Source: Bradyrhizobium sp. CCBAU 53421
Lineage (GTDB): Bacteria > Pseudomonadota > Alphaproteobacteria > Rhizobiales > Xanthobacteraceae
Length of the DNA stretch: 64,000 nt
Reading direction: 5' to 3'
Assembly: GCF_015291625.1 (NCBI RefSeq)
Contig: NZ_CP030047.1
Coordinates: forward strand, 4,898,001-4,962,000
Position numbers and translations under genes: made by a program. The notes below the pieces were generated by a model, which was given only the letters and a program-made list of their open reading frames with translations, was not told the origin of the DNA and did not search any database. Shown piece after piece: positions 1 to 10,116 of this stretch; position 1 is the first letter of the stretch, and the number at the start of each line of letters is the position of its first letter.

Positions 1-2200
1 TGGTGTCCTGCAAGGCCTCGTCAACGCGGTCGAGGTCGGCCCTGGCATGGCCGCGCAGGCAATAGCTGTTGGCCAGATCGCTGCCGGTGAGCTTGCCGCC
101 ATCGATGCTCTCGGTCGTCTTCTTGATGACCTCCTCGTGCTGATCGTGCAGACGGTGCGCGATATCCGCCTTGGTGGCGTTGTTGTTGAGCATCGCCTTG
201 TTGACCGCAAAGGCGCCGCCGATCGCCTTGTTTAGCGAACGCAGGTCCTCGGCATAGCCGGGGTAATCCGCCGGCTCGACCGACGGCTGCAGGGTCTTCA
301 GCTCGACGGTCTTCCTGGCATTGCTGCCGCGAAAATATTCGGTGACAGTGGCGTTGAAATACTTGTTGGAGATGGTGTGCTCGCGCGGGTCGATGCTGGC
401 GCTGACCTGCTCGGGAAAGCTCATCTCGAAACTGTATTTGCCGTGGAACGGGAAGCCTGGAATCCGCAGCGGCGTAGTGCGGTTCGCCGACTGCGAGGCG
501 ATCAGGACGTTCTGCATGTTGTCCAGCGCGTAACTGACGACCCAGTTCGCTTCCACCTCCGTCGCGAGCTTCGGGACCCGGTAATGCGCCGAGATCGAGA
601 GCTCGTTCTTCACGGTGTCGTTCTGCACCACCGGCTCGCCGACCAGCGTCGCGCCTGGATAGCGGCGTTCCAGGGCATCCCTGACGAACCTGGAGGTCTG
701 CTCGCGCGATGCCCGTTCAAGCACGACACGGAGTTGCTCGGCGCCCAGCCCACGCCAGACGCGCCGGACATCGAGCTGGCCCTCTTCGCCGAACTTGGCC
801 AGCGTTGCGCGCTCGGTGATTTCGTTGCCGACGACATCGCCGGTGTCGGCGGGAACGCGCGAGATGGCATCGGTCTCGCGTGCCGCGACGAGGACCTGGA
901 CCCCGCTATGCGCCTGGCCCGCCCGGTCGAGCTCGCCATGCTGTCCGAGCCGCGTCGGGTCGAGGAAGTAGGGCTTGCCGTCGACCATGGCCTCGACGAT
1001 GGCATGATCGAAGAACTGCGGGCTGGGCAGGATTTTCTCCAGTCCGCCATGGCGTCCGATCTGCAGCAGCACGGGCCGGCTCTTGATGCCGAGCTCGTGC
1101 AGCATGGTGACCAGCAACAGCGACTTGTCCTTGCAGTCGCCGTAGCGGCGCCGCAGCACCTCGTCGGGTTGGGTTGGCCGGTGCGAGCTTTCGCCGAGCG
1201 CCACCGAGAAATACCGGATCTGGGATTGCACGAACTCGAGCGCGGCCATGGCGCGGGCCGGCTCGGACGGCAACGCCTTGATCCGCTTCACGACGTCCTG
1301 AAACTCGCCGTCCTTTGGCGCGGTCGCCTCGAACAGGTTGCTTGCCCAGCCGGCGACATCGCTCCAGCTCGCAAACTCGGTGAATTGCACGAAGCGGAGC
1401 CCGAAGAAATCGGGCGGAGCCATCGTCTCTCCGGGAAATCCGGGCAATGGCTGCTGGTCGAAGCTGACGCGCCGAAATCCGTTGCGCGCGGACTCGGCCG
1501 GAAGGAGCGGCGGCAGCGGCCGGTCGCCGACCACGCGCCAGGCGATCGATCGGTCAGTTGGATAATTCAGAACGACCCGCCGCCGTAGGGTCGGTGCGTT
1601 CTGGTCCCACGGCGCCGCGCCGAAGGCCTTGCCGCCGAACACCGGATTCTGACCTGAGCTCGTATAGGCGATCTCGAGCGTATCGCCGACGCGCAGATCG
1701 TCGATCAGGATCGAGGCGGTCACCCGGCCGCTGTAGACGTTGCGCTCGAGATCCTGTTCGCGCTGGAGGAAGCGGATGTTGGACGTCTGCGTCCGATCGA
1801 ATTGTTCCTGTCCTCGATAGATGCGGATCGTGTGAAGCTGGACGTGCTCATATTCAGGGGCGAATGCGATCGAAAGGCGTCCGGCCGCCGTCAGCGCCGC
1901 GGCATCGTTGATTTGCATCGCGCGCCGGAAGTAGAGCTCGGGAGTCTTTCCAAGCCGGTACTGACTGTCGGCGAGACGGATGACCACCGGCAATGACGCG
2001 GTCTTGGGGACCTCGGGGATCGGCAATTGCTCGACCCAGTCCGGCACCGGATCGCCCAGGGTAAACGCATCCTTGCCGAGCTGGACTTCCTTGAGCCCGT
2101 TATCGGTCACCTGTTGGGCCACGGCGCCATGACATCCCAAAAGACATCCGAGTGCAGCCACCAGCAACAAGCCAGCGCGCAACCATCTCATGAGATACAT
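1..2200 (-). CDS. DUF3857 / transglutaminase-domain exported protein (C-terminus off the left edge)
   Basis: The reverse strand is open from the ATG at 2200 to the window edge, giving 733 codons without a stop. The start is chosen for a GAGGTGG ribosome site six bases upstream; a second in-frame ATG lies at 2191. The N-terminus (RWLRAGLLLVAALGCLLG) is a signal peptide. A DUF3857-like beta-rich region follows. Then comes a transglutaminase core with RRRYGDCKDKSLLL (nucleophile Cys), FFDHAIVEA (His) and PYFLDPTR (Asp). The last visible residues (YCLRGHARADLDRVDEALQ) look like the first TPR helix pair. Proteins of this family are periplasmic or exported and their substrates are unknown. The forward-strand reading frames across this gene are shadows of it. 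Confidence 0.85.
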   Translation of the reverse strand, partial: MYLMRWLRAGLLLVAALGCLLGCHGAVAQQVTDNGLKEVQLGKDAFTLGDPVPDWVEQLPIPEVPKTASLPVVIRLADSQYRLGKTPELYFRRAMQINDAAALTAAGRLSIAFAPEYEHVQLHTIRIYRGQEQFDRTQTSNIRFLQREQDLERNVYSGRVTASILIDDLRVGDTLEIAYTSSGQNPVFGGKAFGAAPWDQNAPTLRRRVVLNYPTDRSIAWRVVGDRPLPPLLPAESARNGFRRVSFDQQPLPGFPGETMAPPDFFGLRFVQFTEFASWSDVAGWASNLFEATAPKDGEFQDVVKRIKALPSEPARAMAALEFVQSQIRYFSVALGESSHRPTQPDEVLRRRYGDCKDKSLLLVTMLHELGIKSRPVLLQIGRHGGLEKILPSPQFFDHAIVEAMVDGKPYFLDPTRLGQHGELDRAGQAHSGVQVLVAARETDAISRVPADTGDVVGNEITERATLAKFGEEGQLDVRRVWRGLGAEQLRVVLERASREQTSRFVRDALERRYPGATLVGEPVVQNDTVKNELSISAHYRVPKLATEVEANWVVSYALDNMQNVLIASQSANRTTPLRIPGFPFHGKYSFEMSFPEQVSASIDPREHTISNKYFNATVTEYFRGSNARKTVELKTLQPSVEPADYPGYAEDLRSLNKAIGGAFAVNKAMLNNNATKADIAHRLHDQHEEVIKKTTESIDGGKLTGSDLANSYCLRGHARADLDRVDEALQDT

Positions 2201-2354
2201 TCGCCACCTCGTTCACTTAGGAGTTGTATAGAGGATGGCGGCCGGGCCGGCAATTATTGCAAGCGGCCAAGTTTGTCGGCGAGGTGAAGCTGGTGTGAAG
2301 GTGTGCGGCGCCTGCGGATGGGCCATGCCGGCGGCGAGGGGCTGAACCACGTCA

Positions 2355-2410
2355 ATTTGACTTGGCGCTTTCGATTTGGCGATTTCGATTTGGCGATTTT
2401 GACTTCACGC
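2355..2410. repeat. Four-copy degenerate 14-bp tandem repeat
   Basis: Four consecutive 14-base units lie at 2355-2368, 2369-2382, 2383-2396 and 2397-2410. The middle two are identical (TTTCGATTTGGCGA). The outer two are diverged copies (ATTTGACTTGGCGC and TTTTGACTTCACGC). The array ends 55 bases before the NIPSNAP start, so it lies in that gene's promoter or leader. Confidence 0.75.
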
Positions 2411-2465
2411 GGGTTTGTTGTCAGAACTTGCGCCCTTTCGCGAACAATATCTGGGAGTATCGCCG

Positions 2466-2792
2466 ATGATCTACGAGACCCGCGTCTATCGTTGCCTGCC
2501 GGGCCGCCTGCCGGCGCTGCTCAAGCGCTTCGAGACCATCACGCTGAAGCTCTGGGACAAGCATGGCATCAAGCAGGCCGGCTTCTTCACGACGCTGGTC
2601 GGCGAATCCAACCAGGACTTGACCTATCTGCTGGCCTGGGAATCGCTCGCCGAGCGCGAGAAGAAGTGGACCGCGTTCACGACCGATCCGGAATGGATCA
2701 GCGCGCGCGCCAAGTCCGAGGAGGACGGCCAGATCGTTCTCACCATCGAAAACCAGCTTCTGGTGCCGACCGCGTTCTCGTCGGTGAAGTGA
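2466..2792 (+). CDS. NIPSNAP family protein
   Basis: A 108-residue protein starting MIYETRVYRCLPGRLPALL and containing LLAWESLAEREKKW, the pattern of the NIPSNAP fold (dimeric alpha/beta barrel). The ATG at 2466 is preferred over upstream starts because GGGAG lies eight bases upstream and the family usually begins at MIYE. NIPSNAP proteins are small and soluble, with no settled enzymatic role in bacteria. The gene is followed by the oppositely oriented PAAR-like gene. A short tandem repeat precedes it. The function cannot be set from context. Confidence 0.8.
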   Translation: MIYETRVYRCLPGRLPALLKRFETITLKLWDKHGIKQAGFFTTLVGESNQDLTYLLAWESLAEREKKWTAFTTDPEWISARAKSEEDGQIVLTIENQLLVPTAFSSVK

Positions 2793-2850
2793 CGCGGGTG
2801 CCGCTCAGGGGCGTGACGACGAGGCCTCGTCGCGCCCGACCACCGGACAG

Positions 2851-3186
2851 TTATTGCGGGCAGCCCGAGGTCTGATCGCCTTGGGTCACCATCGGCTTGC
2901 CGTTGATGAAGACGCCGTGGCTGCCCGAGGTGGTCTTGCCGCCGCAATGCGTGCGATCGCCCATCACCACCGCTGGCTTGCCGTTGATCAGGACATTGGG
3001 CACGCCTTCGACCAGCGCGCCACCATTGCTGGTGGTGTCGCCGCTGCGCGCCGCCGGCTTGCCATTGACGGTGACGCCCGCGGCGCCGCCGGTGACGACC
3101 CCGGGCTGGCTGCTGGCCTGGCCATGGGCAAGACCCGACATCGCCGTCAAGGCGGCGACGGTTCCGATCAGCAGCGAGATGCGCAT
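2851..3186 (-). CDS. PAAR-like protein with N-terminal signal peptide
   Basis: A 111-residue protein. Residues 1-22 form a signal peptide (MRISLLIGTVAALTAMSGLA then HGQA). The rest has repeating PAAR-type strands: VTVNGKPAARSGD, VLINGKPAVVMGDRTHCGG and VFINGKPMVTQGDQTSGC, with Cys and His residues that in PAAR tips bind a metal. PAAR proteins normally cap the type VI secretion spike and are loaded from the cytoplasm, without a signal peptide. No T6SS gene is present here. It may be an exported PAAR-fold protein with an unrelated role. Confidence 0.75.
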   Translation of the reverse strand: MRISLLIGTVAALTAMSGLAHGQASSQPGVVTGGAAGVTVNGKPAARSGDTTSNGGALVEGVPNVLINGKPAVVMGDRTHCGGKTTSGSHGVFINGKPMVTQGDQTSGCPQ

Positions 3187-3352
3187 GTCGTCCTCATTGG
3201 GAATCTGTTCCGCGCAAGTGTATAGGGGCGGTTAGGGCAGGATTGTGATAGCACGGCGCACCCACGGCGTCAGCGCAACCCCCTCATCGTGCGGCATGGC
3301 TTGATCCATCCCGCGCGGGATTGCATGGTCGCCCGCAAAAGGATGCAGCATT

Positions 3353-4210
3353 TTGACCAACCAGGTTTCCGCGCCAGCCGCCGCGCCGATCGTTGCCGTC
3401 GGATCGGCCAAATTCGGCAACGCCTTGCCGATCTCGATCATCGCCGGTCCCTGCCAGCTCGAGAGCCGCGCGCATGCGCTTGAAGTGGCCTCCGCACTGA
3501 AGGAGATCGCGGCCAGGCTCAAGATCGGCCTAGTGTACAAGACCTCGTTCGACAAGGCGAACCGCACCAGCGCGTCGGCCGCGCGCGGCATCGGGCTGAA
3601 GCAGGCGCTGCCGATCTTCGCCGAGATCCGGTCGTCGCTCGGGCTGCCGGTGCTGACCGACGTGCATGAACCCGACCAGTGCACTGAAGCGGCGCAGGCG
3701 GTCGACGTGCTGCAGATCCCTGCCTTCCTGTGCCGGCAGACCGATCTCTTGCTGGCCGCGGCCGCGACCGGCAAGGCCGTCAACGTCAAGAAGGGCCAGT
3801 TCCTGGCACCGTGGGACATGACCAACGTGGTCAGCAAGATCACCGGCGCCGGCAACGCCAATGTGCTGGTCACCGAGCGCGGTGCCTCGTTCGGCTACAA
3901 CACGCTGGTGTCGGACATGCGCGCGCTGCCGATCCTGTCGCGCACGACAGGCGCGCCCGTGATCTTCGACGCCACCCATTCGGTGCAGCAGCCGGGCGGC
4001 AAGGGCACCTCCTCGGGCGGCGAGCGTGAATTCGTGTCGGTGCTGGCGCGCGCCGCGGTCGCAGTCGGCGTCGCCGGCGTGTTCATCGAGACCCATCCCG
4101 ATCCGGATCACGCGCCCTCCGACGGTCCCAACATGGTGCCGCTCCGCGATTTCGAATCCCTCGTCAAGCGGCTGATGCAGTTCGACACGCTGGCCAAGAC
4201 GGCAGCCTGA
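3353..4210 (+). CDS. kdsA: 3-deoxy-8-phosphooctulonate synthase
   Basis: KdsA condenses phosphoenolpyruvate with arabinose-5-phosphate to give KDO-8-phosphate, the committed step to the KDO of lipopolysaccharide. The product is 285 residues, close to the family length. Visible family motifs are [59 protein letters not shown] and [12 protein letters not shown]. The best start is a TTG at 3353 with AAAAGGA about ten bases upstream; I see no in-frame ATG between the ribosome site and the family N-terminus. The MFS gene starts 15 bases downstream, so the two may be co-transcribed. Confidence 0.95.
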   Translation: MTNQVSAPAAAPIVAVGSAKFGNALPISIIAGPCQLESRAHALEVASALKEIAARLKIGLVYKTSFDKANRTSASAARGIGLKQALPIFAEIRSSLGLPVLTDVHEPDQCTEAAQAVDVLQIPAFLCRQTDLLLAAAATGKAVNVKKGQFLAPWDMTNVVSKITGAGNANVLVTERGASFGYNTLVSDMRALPILSRTTGAPVIFDATHSVQQPGGKGTSSGGEREFVSVLARAAVAVGVAGVFIETHPDPDHAPSDGPNMVPLRDFESLVKRLMQFDTLAKTAA

Positions 4211-4225
4211 CCGGCGGATAATGAC

Positions 4226-5429
4226 ATGACCGCAAGCAGCGGCATGCCGCCGGCCCTCAACGTCATCACGCTGGCGACCTTCGCGGCGAGCCTGTCGGTG
4301 CGGGCGCTCGATCCGGTGCTGCCGCATGTCGCCGATGATTTCGGTGTCAGCATCGCCACCGCGGCGAGCTTTGCCGCGGTGTTCGCCTTCACCTTTGCCG
4401 CGGTGCAGCCGGCGATCGGCGCCGCCGCCGACCTGTTCGGCAAGGCGCGGCTGATGACGATCTGCCTCGGACTGCTCGGCGTCGCCAACATCCTCGGCGC
4501 GCTCTCGACCTCGTTTCCGATGCTGTTCGTGACCCGCATCCTTGCCGGCATCGGCTCGGGCGGGGTGTTTCCGGTGGCGCTGTCGCTGACCAGCGATCTC
4601 GTCGGTCCCGACAAGCGGCAGCTCGCGATCGGGCGAACGCTGGCGGGCTCGATGACCGGCAATCTGCTCGGCGCCACGGCGTCCGGGCTGATCGGCGATC
4701 TGCTCGGCTGGCGCGGCGTGCTCGCGGTGCTCGGCGGCCTCGTGATCCTCGTCGCGCTTGCGGTTGCGGCCGGCTTCCGCCGATCTGAACCGTCCGCCGC
4801 GCACCAGCCTGAAGGCGCTGCGCCACGGCTATCGCACCATCTTCACCAATCCGAATGCGCGGATCTGCTACTCGGCGGTCTTCGTCGAAGGCTGCTGCGT
4901 GCTGGGGCTGTTTCCGTTCGTCGCCTCGTTCCTGTTCGAGCTCGGCGAGACCTCGCTGTCGATCGCCGGGATCGTGATCGCGGGCTTTGCGATCGGCGGA
5001 TTGCTCTACACGCTGACGGTCGGTCGCCTGCTGCCGTGGATCGGGGTGAGGGGCATGATGATCGTCGGCGCGACACTGGTCGCTATCCAGCTGGTCGGCG
5101 TCGCCTTCGGGCCGCACTGGAAGTGGCAGATGGCGGGCCTTCTGGTGATGGGCCTCGGCTTCTACATGATCCACGGCTGCCTGCAGGTGTTCGCCAGCGA
5201 GCTGTCGGTCGAGGCCCGCGCCACCGCGCTGTCGCTGCACTCGTTCTTCTTCTTCATGGGCCAGACCGTCGGCCCGATCGCCTATGGCTTCGGCCTGCAA
5301 CACGCCGGCAAGACCGGGACGCTGGTCTCGGCCGCCGCCGTGATGGTCGTACTCGGATTTATCTGCGCGAGATTCCTCAAGCAGACGCGGCCGGCGGATG
5401 CCGCCGCCCGGCCGGATGTCGAGGCGTAG
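4226..5429 (+). pseudogene. MFS transporter, single frameshift near codon 185
   Basis: The frame from the ATG at 4226 encodes the N-terminal half of a major facilitator protein (six membrane segments, LFVTRILAGIGSGGVFPVAL) up to about 4785. There it shifts into the +1 frame, which continues with ADLNRPPRTSLKALRHGYR and six further membrane segments, ending at 5429. The two halves together give about 400 residues and 12 TM segments, the normal size. The break lies around CTTCCGCCGATCTGAAC (4773-4789). It fits a small deletion or a one-base insertion. The protein is non-functional unless this is a sequencing error. Both halves are otherwise undamaged, so any loss is recent. The substrate is unknown. 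Confidence 0.8.
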
Positions 5430-5696
5430 CGATCCTTTTAGGTACTCATAAATCGTCGGCTTCTGGAGCAAAACAGAAGATCGCGAGCCTGCCATTATCG
5501 TCGGCCTTTGACCCGACGGGTGACCTGACCCCAGACTTGTTGCGCTGGGCAGCTTGCGTCATAGTCAAAGGCTATTGAACGTTGTTGGCTAGAACATTAG
5601 CCGGAATATGGTTCGATTGACGTTCGCCGCTGGGGCGGATTTTGGAAGATTTTGGAGAAGCGACCTAATTAGCTTTCATTGATTTTGCGAGGGAAT
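5430..5696. other. AT-richer intergenic segment upstream of the cyclase
   Basis: There is no convincing gene in these 267 bases. The base composition falls visibly compared with the flanking core genes, and the drop continues into the cyclase. The stretch GACCTGACCCCAGACTTGTT near 5522-5541 resembles a transposase-gene edge, but I cannot place it in a family. It probably holds the cyclase promoter. Confidence 0.4.
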
Positions 5697-7001
5697 ATGG
5701 CGAGTTTTGTCGCTGGTCGTTTTGCCCAAGCAGCCGTATGGCTCGATTTGCGGTTCGATGATGCTGCGTTTGAGCTCGAATATCAGCGTGACCGTCAGGC
5801 GCGAACCGCTCGTTTCACCGCAAATGCAATAGCTTTCAGTGCACTGCTCTGGGGCGCATTCGGGGTCTGGGATTCGGCTACGAATACCAACTCGGTTGAA
5901 CTGACTCGCTTCCGATTCATGGTAGCCATCCCAATCCTGCTAGGCTTTTTTGCTCTAACATTCACGCCTGCCTTTCGCCGCTGGCCAAACCTTTGCCTGC
6001 TTTTGTTCGTCACCGCGGCAAGCTTGCTTGCGATCAAACAGCTTCTCGAGTACGGCGAGGGAAATCCCTATTATTTGTCCTCAGGTTCGAGTGCACTCAA
6101 TTTCGCGTTGATTCTTGTCTTTTGCATTGGATTATTTCCGATAAGTGTCGGTTGGTCTTGTGCCGTTGGTGCGATAATCATTCTGGTCTACGGAGCAGGT
6201 GTGTCCGTATTCACGAAAATCGAGTTCGCCGAAGTTTCCTCTTACCTTTTCAACCTGACCCTTATCTTTCTGATCCTCATCTTTACGAGTTATGGGCGCG
6301 AGCGCTTTTCGCGCGAGGAGTTTGCCCGGCAGATTCTTCAGGAAAAGGAGCGCAATAAGCTCTCGAGTTTCTTATCCTCTTACATTCCCCTCAATTTGGT
6401 AGCTGATCACGCCGATAGGAGTGCTGAGGCGTTCGGCGAAGTTACACTCCTCTTCTCGGATCTAGTTGGCTTCACGACTCTAACGGAGCATCTTGCCCCC
6501 AAGCACGTGCTCGAAATTCTGGACATGATTTTTACGGAATTCGACGAAGCTGCCGATAAATATGGAGTCGAAAAGGTCAAGACAATCGGTGACGCCTACA
6601 TGGCAATTGCCGGGAAATCGGCCAGCTCAGTTAACCACGCGAAGGCGATGGTCGAATTCGCCTTGCATACTATTGATATCGTGAGACGCGTGGCAGAGAA
6701 GACCGGCTATCCGTTGCAGATCCGAGTTGGGATCCATACGGGATCGACGATCGGTGGCGTTATCGGGCGCCATAAGATGACCTACGACTACTGGGGACGT
6801 ACTGTAAATCTAGCGAGTCGGCTTGAGTCGCTTAGCGAGCCGAATCGCGTCCACATATCTGAAGCTACGTATTGGCGGGTGAGAGATTTCTTTAAGTTCG
6901 AGGAGCGTCAGGCGGTTGAGGTTCGAGGCTTTGGATTGATGCGCAGCTTCTTCGTTTCTCCAAGTGATGCATCTGGGAAAGGCGACGTTCGGTCCGGCTA
7001 G
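5697..7001 (+). CDS. Membrane-bound class III adenylate cyclase (six TM segments)
   Basis: A 434-residue protein with six hydrophobic segments in roughly residues 40-200, then a class III cyclase catalytic domain from about residue 245. Both metal-binding aspartates are present: D255 in LFSDLVGFTTL and D299 in KTIGDAYMAIAG. The adenine-selecting pair K295 and D364 (TYDYWGRTVNLASR) and the transition-state pair N371/R375 are also intact. It is therefore expected to make cAMP, as a homodimer at the inner membrane. The ATG at 5697 follows GAGGGA; a TTG lies 18 bases upstream. The gene is AT-richer than its neighbours (26 G+C of 60 in 6121-6180), which suggests later acquisition. No effector partner is adjacent. 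Confidence 0.9.
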   Translation: MASFVAGRFAQAAVWLDLRFDDAAFELEYQRDRQARTARFTANAIAFSALLWGAFGVWDSATNTNSVELTRFRFMVAIPILLGFFALTFTPAFRRWPNLCLLLFVTAASLLAIKQLLEYGEGNPYYLSSGSSALNFALILVFCIGLFPISVGWSCAVGAIIILVYGAGVSVFTKIEFAEVSSYLFNLTLIFLILIFTSYGRERFSREEFARQILQEKERNKLSSFLSSYIPLNLVADHADRSAEAFGEVTLLFSDLVGFTTLTEHLAPKHVLEILDMIFTEFDEAADKYGVEKVKTIGDAYMAIAGKSASSVNHAKAMVEFALHTIDIVRRVAEKTGYPLQIRVGIHTGSTIGGVIGRHKMTYDYWGRTVNLASRLESLSEPNRVHISEATYWRVRDFFKFEERQAVEVRGFGLMRSFFVSPSDASGKGDVRSG

Positions 7002-7033
7002 TTCAATGTGAGCGTGGGTGGCTAACGCCCGCT

Positions 7034-7510
7034 CTAGCCCCTTCCGCGATACGTCGCGACGCCCTGATCGGGAACCCAGAGGCCCTTTGGCAGCCGGCCA
7101 GTCTGGAAGAACACGTCGATCGGAATGCCGCCGCGCGGGTACCAGTAGCCACCGATACGCAGCCATTTCGGCTTGATCTCGTCTGAGATTCGCCGGCCGA
7201 TCATGACTGTGCAATCCTCATGGAAGGCGCCGTGGTTGCGGAAGCTCGCGGCGAACAGTTTCAGCGACTTGGATTCCAGGAGCCAGCGGCCCGGCACATA
7301 GTCGATCACCAGATGGGCGAAGTCCGGTTGGCCCGTTACCGGGCAGATCGAGGTGAACTCCGGGACCGTGAAGCGTACCAGATAATCGGTACCAGCTTGC
7401 GGATTGGGCACGCGGTCGAGCTGCGCCTTTTCCGGCGCGTCGGGCCACTCCACCGCACGGCCGAGTTGCAGGCCGGGGGAGGTCGTTGATTTGCTGGATT
7501 TCTTCGCCAT
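7034..7510 (-). CDS. queF: NADPH-dependent 7-cyano-7-deazaguanine reductase
   Basis: QueF reduces preQ0 to preQ1 in queuosine tRNA modification. The 158-residue product is the short unimodular type. C56 in [13 protein letters not shown] is the nucleophile that forms the thioimide with preQ0, and D63 is the proton donor. [10 protein letters not shown] is the QueF family motif and [10 protein letters not shown] supplies further active-site residues. The ATG at 7510 has GGAG seven bases upstream. It stands alone and converges with the cyclase gene, while eno diverges from it. No other queuosine gene is in the window. Confidence 0.95.
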   Translation of the reverse strand: MAKKSSKSTTSPGLQLGRAVEWPDAPEKAQLDRVPNPQAGTDYLVRFTVPEFTSICPVTGQPDFAHLVIDYVPGRWLLESKSLKLFAASFRNHGAFHEDCTVMIGRRISDEIKPKWLRIGGYWYPRGGIPIDVFFQTGRLPKGLWVPDQGVATYRGRG

Positions 7511-7623
7511 GAGGGGTCTCCGTGGCGCTCTCTTAGCCAATGCCGAGGGGCCCGTCACCCGGCCTTTTCCCCCTCGATGCATTGCGCTAGAAGCACCGCC
7601 ATCCGACCCCCTCACTGCCATAA

Positions 7624-8916
<1,293 letters not shown>

Positions 8917-8966
8917 CGCCCCAACTGATCGGAACTCAACGTATGTAACAAAAAAGGGAGGTCGGG

Positions 8967-10106
8967 ATGAGTGACGGCAAGAGCGGTCTGCAGTTGCGTT
9001 CGCTGCTCAAGAAGGACGGCGAACTGGAGATATCGCTGGTCAATGTCCCGACCCCCGAGCCCGGTCCCGACGAGGTCGTGGTCCGGGTCGAGGCGACCCC
9101 GATCAACCCGTCCGACCTCGGGCTCCTGATCGGCCCGGCCAACATGGCGGCGGCCAAGGTCTCCGGCAGCAAGGAATTGCCCGTGGTGACCGCACGCGTG
9201 CCGGAAGCGGCCTTGCCGGGCCTCGCCGCGCGGCTCGACGAGTCGATGCCGGTCGGCAACGAAGGCGCCGGCGTCGTGATCCGGACCGGATCGTCGGACG
9301 CGGCGAAAGCGCTGATGGGCCGCACCGTCGCGATGATCGGCGGCGCGATGTATGCACAATACCGCACGCTGCGGGTCGGCGAGTGCCTGCCGCTGCCCGA
9401 CGGCATCACGCCGGCGGAAGGCGCATCCTGCTTCGTCAATCCGCTGACCTCGCTCGGCATGACGGAGACGATGCGGCGCGAGGGACACAAGGCGCTGGTG
9501 CACACCGCGGCGGCGTCGAACCTCGGCCAGATGCTGAACAAGATCTGCCTCAAGGACGGCATCGGCCTCGTCAACATCGTGCGCAACAAGGAGCAGGCCG
9601 ACATCCTGCACAAGATCGGCGCCAAGCATGTCGTCGATTCCAGCGCGCCCGATTTCATGGACAAGCTCACCAATGCGCTGGTCGAGACCGGCGCCACCAT
9701 CGCCTTCGATGCGATCGGCGGCGGCAAGCTCGCCGGCCAGATTCTGGTCGCGATGGAGATCGCGATCAACAAGTCCGCCAAGGTGTACAGCCGCTACGGC
9801 TCGAACACGCACAAGCAGGTCTATGTCTATGGCAGCCTCGACACCCGCGAGATCGAGCTGCCACGCGGCTTCGGCATGGCCTGGGGCATCGGCGGCTGGC
9901 TGCTGTTCCCGTTCCTGATGAAGATCGGTCCGGAGGCCGGCAACAAGCTGCGCCAGCGCGTGGTGGCCGAGCTGAAGACGACCTTCGCCAGCCACTACAC
10001 CAAGGTGGTCTCGCTGCAGGAGGCGCTGCAGCTCGACAACATCGCCGTCTACAACAAGCGCGCGACTGGCGAGAAATTCCTGATCAACCCGAACAAGGGC
10101 GCGTAA
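8967..10106 (+). CDS. Medium-chain dehydrogenase/reductase, quinone oxidoreductase type
   Basis: A 379-residue MDR protein with a GroES-like N-terminal domain (VVVRVEATPINPSDLGLL, GNEGAGVVI) and a Rossmann nucleotide domain around residues 170-300 (VHTAAASNLGQML, FDAIGGGKLAG). The zinc-ligand cysteine loop of alcohol dehydrogenases is absent, so this is a zinc-independent NAD(P)H-dependent reductase. GGGAGG lies eight bases before the ATG. The gene starts 50 bases after eno and could be co-transcribed. The true substrate is unknown. Confidence 0.85.
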   Translation: MSDGKSGLQLRSLLKKDGELEISLVNVPTPEPGPDEVVVRVEATPINPSDLGLLIGPANMAAAKVSGSKELPVVTARVPEAALPGLAARLDESMPVGNEGAGVVIRTGSSDAAKALMGRTVAMIGGAMYAQYRTLRVGECLPLPDGITPAEGASCFVNPLTSLGMTETMRREGHKALVHTAAASNLGQMLNKICLKDGIGLVNIVRNKEQADILHKIGAKHVVDSSAPDFMDKLTNALVETGATIAFDAIGGGKLAGQILVAMEIAINKSAKVYSRYGSNTHKQVYVYGSLDTREIELPRGFGMAWGIGGWLLFPFLMKIGPEAGNKLRQRVVAELKTTFASHYTKVVSLQEALQLDNIAVYNKRATGEKFLINPNKGA

Positions 10107-10113
10107 CGCGCCC
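10097..10113. terminator. Bidirectional hairpin containing a stop codon in its loop
   Basis: GGGCGCG (10097-10103), TAA, CGCGCCC (10107-10113). This is a perfect 7-bp stem with a 3-base loop, and the loop is the stop codon of the dehydrogenase gene. It lies between two convergent genes and can serve both. Confidence 0.6.
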
Positions 10114-10116
10114 TCG

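Noticed and set aside
377..1588. Long forward-strand open frame of about 400 codons at the left end
   Set aside because: It is a shadow of the minus-strand DUF3857/transglutaminase gene, which has a signal peptide, a ribosome site and the catalytic triad; the forward frame has no recognisable motif.
5500..5560. Possible insertion-sequence edge upstream of the cyclase
   Set aside because: Only a short resemblance; no inverted repeats, target duplication or transposase frame could be found.
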